Notes under the pieces: generated by a model
Databases searched by the model: none
Told to the model about the DNA's origin: nothing
Seen by the model: only the letters and a program-made list of their open reading frames with translations
Origin: JAWLBY01 sp041687455
GTDB lineage: Bacteria > Pseudomonadota > Gammaproteobacteria > Xanthomonadales > Xanthomonadaceae
Direction of reading: 5' to 3'
Assembly: GCA_041687455.1 (NCBI GenBank)
Contig: JAWLBY010000007.1
Location: forward strand, 1-64,000
DNA length: 64,000 nucleotides
Made by a program: the position numbers and the translations under genes
Part shown: piece by piece, positions 59,290 through 64,000 of the stretch
How the letters are laid out: each line of letters begins with the position of its first letter
Position numbering within the stretch: position 1 is the stretch's first letter

Positions 59290-60222
59290 GTGGAGCACGC
59301 CATCGGCAACGGCGTCGAGGTCACGCTGGCCGAGCTGATCGGCCTGCGGCCGGCCGCGCTCGGGCTGGCTGCGGGCAAGCCGCGCGCCAGCCGCGAGCCG
59401 ATGAGCGGCACGCGCAGTTCGCCGTTCCGCGGCCGCGGCATGGAGTACGCCGAATCGCGTCCATACGCGGCTGGCGACGACGTCCGCCACATCGACTGGC
59501 GAGTGACCGCCCGCAGTGGTCGCGTGCACAGCAAGCTGTTCCAGCCGGAACGCGAGCGGATCACCGCGATCGTCGTCGACACCTCGCCGACGATGGCGTT
59601 CGGCACGCGCCGCTGTTTCAAGAGCGTGCAGGCCGCGCGCCTGGGTGCCCTGCTGACCTGGCTCGCATTGTCCGAGGGCGACCGCCTGTGCGCCGCGTCG
59701 TTCGGCAGCCGCGAGCACCTGCTGCCGCCGGCCGGCGGCCGGCGCGGTGCGCTGCGGGTGCTGGAGGTCCTGGTCGAGGGCGCTCGGCTGCCACTGCCGG
59801 ACACGCCCGCGGCCACGCTGGCGCCGACCCTCGATCGGCTCGGGCGCCTGCTGCGTCCCGGTAGCCACATCCTGCTGCTGCTCGATCCGCGCAGTGTCGA
59901 TGACGCTGCCCGTCAGGCGCTGGCCCGGCTGCGCGCACATCACGACCTGGTCGCCGCGCTGCTGGTCGACCCGCTCGAGATCGCGCCGCCGCCGGCCGCC
60001 CGCTACCCGGTGGTGTCGGCCGGCCTGCGCCGGCTGCTGGCGTTCGACGAAGCGCCGGCGCGCGACGCCTGGCAGGCGCATTTCGCCGATCGCCACCGGC
60101 ATGCCGAACGGCTGTTGACGCGGTGCGGCGTGCGTTCGCGGATCGTCCGCACCGACGACGATCCGCTGCAGGCGTTGCGCGACCTGCTGCACGGACGTGG
60201 CCTGCCGCAGGCCGCCGCATGA
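59290..60222 (+). CDS. DUF58 domain protein
   Basis: A 310-residue DUF58 protein, the usual partner of MoxR ATPases. The family motif SRPYAAGDDVRHIDWRVTAR lies near 58-77, preceded by FRGRGMEYAE and followed by a VWA-like fold (ITAIVVDTSPTMAFG). It has no membrane segment. Several starts are possible: GTG 59269 (overlapping moxR), TTG 59284 or GTG 59290; I chose the last because it gives no overlap beyond the moxR stop. It overlaps the DUF4381 gene by ATGA. Confidence 0.9.
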   Translation: MEHAIGNGVEVTLAELIGLRPAALGLAAGKPRASREPMSGTRSSPFRGRGMEYAESRPYAAGDDVRHIDWRVTARSGRVHSKLFQPERERITAIVVDTSPTMAFGTRRCFKSVQAARLGALLTWLALSEGDRLCAASFGSREHLLPPAGGRRGALRVLEVLVEGARLPLPDTPAATLAPTLDRLGRLLRPGSHILLLLDPRSVDDAARQALARLRAHHDLVAALLVDPLEIAPPPAARYPVVSAGLRRLLAFDEAPARDAWQAHFADRHRHAERLLTRCGVRSRIVRTDDDPLQALRDLLHGRGLPQAAA

Positions 60223-60707
60223 ATCCGGGCGACGCCGCCGCCGCGCTGCAGTTGCGCGACATCCATTTGCCGCCGGCGCCGTCGTGGTGGCCGCCGGCGC
60301 CCGGCTGGTGGCTGCTGGCCTTGCTGACCGTGGCCGTGCTGTGGTGGGTCGCCGGCCGACCGCGCCGCCGATGGCGGCAGCGGCGTGCGCGACGGCAACT
60401 GATCGAGCAGCTCGCTGCGGTGCAGCAGGCGCATCCGGTCGAGCGCGAGCCGGCAGCGGCGCTGGCGGCGGCATCGGAGCTGCTGCGCCGTGCCTGCCGC
60501 CGCTACGCGCCGGACGCCGTCGCGCTGACCGGCGACGCCTGGCTCGCGTTCCTCGATCGCGGACTCGCCGATCAACCGTTCAGTGCCGGCCCGGGCCGGC
60601 TGCTGCTCGACGGGCCGTTCCGGCCGAGCGTGCCGGTCGAGGATGCGCGCGAAGTGCTGGCGCTGGTCGCGCGCCGGCTGCCGCGGCTGGTGGACGGCGG
60701 CCGATGA
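60219..60707 (+). CDS. DUF4381 membrane protein
   Basis: A 162-residue protein with the DUF4381 layout: N-terminal LRDIHLPPAPSWWPPAPGWW followed by one membrane helix (about 29-46), then a basic cytoplasmic helical region ending GPFRPS. It is found between DUF58 and VWA genes in Bat operons; function unknown. ATGA overlaps at both ends indicate tight coupling. Confidence 0.88.
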   Translation: MNPGDAAAALQLRDIHLPPAPSWWPPAPGWWLLALLTVAVLWWVAGRPRRRWRQRRARRQLIEQLAAVQQAHPVEREPAAALAAASELLRRACRRYAPDAVALTGDAWLAFLDRGLADQPFSAGPGRLLLDGPFRPSVPVEDAREVLALVARRLPRLVDGGR

Positions 60708-61720
60708 TCGACTGGCTCGCCAGTCTCGACTGGGCCTGGCCGTGGGCATTCGCGGCAGTGCCGCTGCCATGGCTGCTGCGCCGTGCATGGCGACCGGCGG
60801 CCGACAGCGGCGGCGAAGCGCTGCGCCTGCCGTTCTTCGATGAAGCGGTCGGCCTGGTCGGTGACAGCCAACGGCGCCGCGGCCGCAGCGGTTCGATGAC
60901 GATGGCCTGGCTGGTCTGGCTGCTGCTGTGCGTCGCCGCGGCCCGCCCGCAGTCGACCGGCGAGATCGAGATTCCGCCGCGCAGCGGCCGCGACCTGCTG
61001 CTCGCGGTTGACGTGTCCGGCAGCATGGCGGCCGAGGACATGCGGATCGCCGGTCGGCCGGTCGACCGCTTCACCGCGGTGCAGCGCGTGCTGACCGACT
61101 TCCTGCAGCGCCGGGTCGGTGACCGGGTCGGCCTGCTGCTGTTCGGCAGCCAGGCCTATCTGGTCACGCCGCTGACCTTCGATCGCGGCACGGTCGCCTA
61201 TCAATTGCAGACCAGCGCGATCGGCATCGCCGGCCGCGAGACTGCGATCGGCGACGCGATCGGGTTGTCCGTCAAGCGATTGCGTGAACAGCCGCAGGCG
61301 CAGCGCGTGCTGGTGCTGCTCACCGACGGCGTCAACACCGCTGGCACGCTGCAGCCGCTCGAGGCGGCCGAGCTGGCGCGTGCCGAGAACCTGCGGATTT
61401 ACACGATCGGCATCGGCGGCGACAGCCAGTACGGCGGCATGTTCGGCATGCTGATGCCGCAGGTCGCCGACCAGATCGACGAGGCGACCATGACGCGGAT
61501 CGCCGAATCGACCGGCGGCCGCTATTTCCGCGCCCGCAGCGCGCAGGAGCTGGCCGCGATCTACGCCGAGCTCGATCGGCTGGAACCGGCCGAGCAGCAC
61601 GGCGAGACGCTGCGTCCGATCGTCGAACTGTTCGTCTGGCCGTTGTCGGCGGCGCTGCTGCTTGCCGCGCTGCTGGCGGCGACGCGACTGCTGCCGCGGC
61701 GCCGCGAGGCGCTGCCATGA
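60704..61720 (+). CDS. VWA domain membrane protein, BatA-like
   Basis: A 338-residue inner-membrane protein with N-terminal hydrophobic segments (about 10-27 and 63-82), a periplasmic-side VWA domain (about 95-285) and a C-terminal helix (about 307-328). The metal-dependent adhesion site is complete: DVSGSM (D-x-S-x-S), a conserved Thr in GRETAIGDAIG and LLTDGVN. It should therefore bind a divalent metal and a partner protein. It overlaps both neighbours by ATGA. Confidence 0.93.
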   Translation: MIDWLASLDWAWPWAFAAVPLPWLLRRAWRPAADSGGEALRLPFFDEAVGLVGDSQRRRGRSGSMTMAWLVWLLLCVAAARPQSTGEIEIPPRSGRDLLLAVDVSGSMAAEDMRIAGRPVDRFTAVQRVLTDFLQRRVGDRVGLLLFGSQAYLVTPLTFDRGTVAYQLQTSAIGIAGRETAIGDAIGLSVKRLREQPQAQRVLVLLTDGVNTAGTLQPLEAAELARAENLRIYTIGIGGDSQYGGMFGMLMPQVADQIDEATMTRIAESTGGRYFRARSAQELAAIYAELDRLEPAEQHGETLRPIVELFVWPLSAALLLAALLAATRLLPRRREALP

Positions 61721-63555
61721 GCGCCTGGCAGCAGTTCCACTTCCTGCGCCCGCTGTGGCTGGTCGCGCTGGCCAGCCTGCCGCTGCTGGTCTGGCTGTGG
61801 CGGCGGCAGTCGGCGCGTGGCAACCCGTGGCGGCAGGTGGTCGACCCGCACCTGTTGCCGGCGCTGCTCGAGCGCCGGCCGCAGCGACGCGGCGCGTCGC
61901 CGCTGTGGCTGCTGGTCGGATTGCCGCTGCTGGCGATCCTCGCGCTGGCCGGCCCGGCCTGGCGCGAACTGCCGCAACCGCTGCTGCGCAACGAAACCGC
62001 GCTGGTGGTTGCGCTCGACCTGTCGGAGCGGATGCAGGCGGCCGATCTCGCGCCGAATCGGCTGCAGCGGGCCCGTTTCAAGTTGATGGACCTGCTGCGG
62101 GCGCGGCAGGACGGGCAGATCGGCCTGGTCGCCTACGCTGGTGATGCGTTCACGGTCGCGCCGCTGACGTCCGACCATGCGACGCTGCAATCGCTGCTGG
62201 CGGCGCTCGAACCCGACGTGATGCCGCTGCCCGGCCAGCGTGCCGCACGCGCGATCGAGCAGGCGCGGGCGCTGATCGCCGACGCCGGCTTCAGCGAAGG
62301 CCAGGTGCTGCTGCTGACCGATCGCGCCGAGCCGGCCGCACTGGAGGCCGCGCGGGCCGCGCGCGCGGCCGGCATCGAAGTGTCGGTGCTCGGCGTCGGT
62401 ACTGCGCAGGGCGCGCCGATTCCGCTCGCCGGCGGCAGCTTCGCTACCGACGCCGAGGGCCGCCCGCAGATGGCCGCGTTGGACAGCGACGCGCTGGCCG
62501 CGCTGGCCGAGGCCGGCGGTGGCCGCTTCGTGCCGATCGCGGCCGACGCGCAGGATCTGCAGCAGCTCGGCATGCTGACGCCGCCGCCGTCGGCAATCGA
62601 GCGCGCCACCAGCGAGCAGGTGCCGCGCTTCCGCGACGAAGGCCCGTGGCTGGTGCTGTTGATGCTGCCGTTCGCGGCGCTCGCCTTCCGGCGTGGCTGG
62701 CTGGCCTGCCTGCCGCTGCTGCTGGTCGGCTTGCCGATGCCGGCACAGGCGTTCGACTGGACATCGCTGTGGGCACGCGACGAGCAGCGCGCCCAGCAGG
62801 CGCTGGAGCGCGGTGAGCACGACCGCGCGCGTGCGCTGGCCCGCGACCCGCTGCGGCAGGGCAGTGCGGCGTACCGCGCCGGCGACTACGAAGCGGCAAT
62901 CGCGGCGTTCACCGGCGCCGACTCCGCCGACGCGCACTACAACCGCGGCAACGCACTGGCCCGCGCCGGCCAGCTCGAGCAGGCGATCGCTGCCTACGAC
63001 GACGCCCTCGCCCGGCAGCCGGACATGGACGACGCGCTGGCCAATCGCGCCGCGGTCGAGGCGCTGCTGAAACAGCAGCAAGAACAACCGGACGGCGAAC
63101 AGGGCGGAGAATCGCCGCCCGCCGACGGCGATCAGCAGCCGCAGCCTGCCGACGGTCAGTCGTCGCAGCAGCCGTCGTCGTCCGGCGAATCCGGCGAGTC
63201 CGGCGAATCCGGCGAACCGGCCGATGGCGGCGAGGATGCGTCGCCGTCGCAGCAGCCGTCCGATGGCAACGACGACGCAGAGGCCGACAGCGGCGATGAC
63301 GCACCCGCCGACGCCGCCGAACAGCAGGAGGCCGAGGCGCAGCAACAGGCCCTGCAGCAGCAGATCGACGAAGCGCTGCAGCAGCAGGACGGCGAGCCCG
63401 CCGCCGCCGAACCGGCCCGCGATCCCGCCGAACAGGAGGCCGCGCAGGCCGTCGAGCAGCGCTTGCGGCGGATCCCGGACGACCCGGGCGGACTGTTGCG
63501 GCGCAAGTTCGCGCTCGAGCACCGTCGGCGGGTCCAGCAAGGAGACGATCGTTGA
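61717..63555 (+). CDS. VWA-TPR fusion protein, BatB/BatC-like
   Basis: A 612-residue fusion. Two N-terminal membrane segments (about 12-28, 65-83), a VWA domain (about 95-300), a further hydrophobic pair (about 310-350), TPR repeats (about 375-450: GSAAYRAGDYEAAIAAF and AHYNRGNALARAGQLEQAIA) and a Gln/Glu/Ser/Asp-rich acidic tail (about 452-580) with GES repeats. The metal site is degenerate: DLSERM replaces D-x-S-x-S, and the conserved Thr loop is not evident, though LLTDRAE is kept. Fusions of BatB and BatC are common. The stop overlaps the batD ATG. Confidence 0.92.
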   Translation: MSAWQQFHFLRPLWLVALASLPLLVWLWRRQSARGNPWRQVVDPHLLPALLERRPQRRGASPLWLLVGLPLLAILALAGPAWRELPQPLLRNETALVVALDLSERMQAADLAPNRLQRARFKLMDLLRARQDGQIGLVAYAGDAFTVAPLTSDHATLQSLLAALEPDVMPLPGQRAARAIEQARALIADAGFSEGQVLLLTDRAEPAALEAARAARAAGIEVSVLGVGTAQGAPIPLAGGSFATDAEGRPQMAALDSDALAALAEAGGGRFVPIAADAQDLQQLGMLTPPPSAIERATSEQVPRFRDEGPWLVLLMLPFAALAFRRGWLACLPLLLVGLPMPAQAFDWTSLWARDEQRAQQALERGEHDRARALARDPLRQGSAAYRAGDYEAAIAAFTGADSADAHYNRGNALARAGQLEQAIAAYDDALARQPDMDDALANRAAVEALLKQQQEQPDGEQGGESPPADGDQQPQPADGQSSQQPSSSGESGESGESGEPADGGEDASPSQQPSDGNDDAEADSGDDAPADAAEQQEAEAQQQALQQQIDEALQQQDGEPAAAEPARDPAEQEAAQAVEQRLRRIPDDPGGLLRRKFALEHRRRVQQGDDR

Positions 63556-64000
63556 TGCGCGTGCTGCTGTTCATTCTGTTCGCTATTGCCGCCGTCGATG
63601 CCGGCGCCGCCGCGCGAGCCTGGTTCGATCGCGAGACGGTCACGCTCGGCGAAACCGTCACGCTGAACGTCGAGGTCGACGGCGTACTCGGCAACCAGCC
63701 GGACCTGTCGCTGCTCGACCGCGACTTCCGCCGCATCGGTACCTCCAGCAGTGCCCAGGTCAACCTGGTCAACGGCCAGCGTCGGGCGCGCACGCTGTGG
63801 GCAGTCGCGCTCGAGCCGCTGCACGACGGCGTGATCGCGGTGCCTGCGCTGCAGTTCGGAAGCGACGCAACCGCACCACTGTCACTGACCGTGCTGCCGG
63901 CCCCGGCCGGCGCCAGCGGTGTCCCCGGCGACGATGCGTTCCTGCAGGTCGAAGCCGCGCCGCTCGATCCGTACGTGCAGCAGCAGGTCCGCTACACGAT
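63555..64000 (+). CDS. BatD family protein, N-terminal part
   Basis: The first 148 residues of a BatD-type periplasmic/membrane protein; the window ends inside it. A signal peptide (RVLLFILFAIAAVDAGAAA) leads into WFDRETVTLGETVTLNVEVDG, the usual BatD opening, then the beta-sandwich with GTSSSAQVNLVNGQ and later VPGDDAFLQVEAAPLDPYVQQQ. BatD is the last of the Bat set and normally carries a C-terminal membrane helix and cytoplasmic tail, here outside the window. Confidence 0.9.
   Translation, partial: MRVLLFILFAIAAVDAGAAARAWFDRETVTLGETVTLNVEVDGVLGNQPDLSLLDRDFRRIGTSSSAQVNLVNGQRRARTLWAVALEPLHDGVIAVPALQFGSDATAPLSLTVLPAPAGASGVPGDDAFLQVEAAPLDPYVQQQVRYT

Overview
The window is one scaffold of a very GC-rich (about 70% by eye) gammaproteobacterial chromosome, most likely from the order Lysobacterales (Xanthomonadales). 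Reasons: the pepA-holC-valS, lptF-lptG, rib-nusB-thiL-pgpA, rsmI/lpoA/yraN and mrcA/pilMNOPQ neighbourhoods are gammaproteobacterial; GTG and TTG starts are frequent; and the intergenic gaps carry several families of dispersed REP-like hairpins plus short heptamer tandem repeats of the kind seen in Xanthomonadaceae. A run of exactly 100 N (5906-6005), flanked by exact 99-nt duplications, shows a draft assembly, probably metagenomic with strain mixture.

Layout. 0.4-5.2 kb: an Mla/MCE-type lipid ABC transporter operon (STAS protein, permease, ATPase, MCE protein, auxiliary lipoprotein), then a candidate DNA polymerase III psi subunit overlapping rimI. 5.2-11.6 kb (minus strand): a glutathione S-transferase, the assembly gap, then the pepA-holC-valS operon. 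11.8-21.6 kb: LPS export permeases lptF-lptG, an RDD protein, xerD, ettA with an unusual four-hairpin 3' end, a HAD hydrolase, an OGT/SPINDLY-type glycosyltransferase and glyA. 21.7-31.9 kb: nrdR, a GNAT protein and the riboflavin genes ribD, ribE, ribBA, ribH running into nusB-thiL-pgpA. This cluster is interrupted between ribE and ribBA by a 3.2-kb gene of visibly lower GC for a secreted propeller-like protein with two C-terminal repeat domains. 31.9-41.3 kb: an Fe-S type uracil-DNA glycosylase, an FAD oxidase, yraN and lpoA facing rsmI, a rhomboid protease, the GspA-GspB pair and thymidine kinase. 41.5-48.8 kb: rep helicase, type B ribosomal protein L31, citrate synthase, a hypothetical protein and penicillin-binding protein 1A. 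49.0-58.1 kb: the type IV pilus operon pilMNOPQ, followed not by aroKB but by a large Ig-repeat lipoprotein and then by a cyclic-nucleotide-binding/EAL phosphodiesterase. 58.3-64 kb: a MoxR-DUF58-DUF4381-VWA-VWA/TPR-BatD (Bat aerotolerance) operon cut by the window end.

Nearly all genes are core functions: envelope biogenesis (Mla, Lpt, PBP1A with its activator LpoA), replication and repair (chi with candidate psi, XerD, Rep, UDG), translation and cofactor synthesis. The least ordinary content is the lower-GC secreted protein in the rib operon, the pilQ-linked Ig lipoprotein with its EAL neighbour, the candidate psi subunit, and the repeats. The heptamer repeats (CGAATCC and CCATTCC units) are stop-free in all six frames. 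They abut or enter reading frames: next to the mlaB start codon, in the mlaF N-terminus and inside valS. No CRISPR array, tRNA, rRNA, insertion sequence or prophage was recognised.
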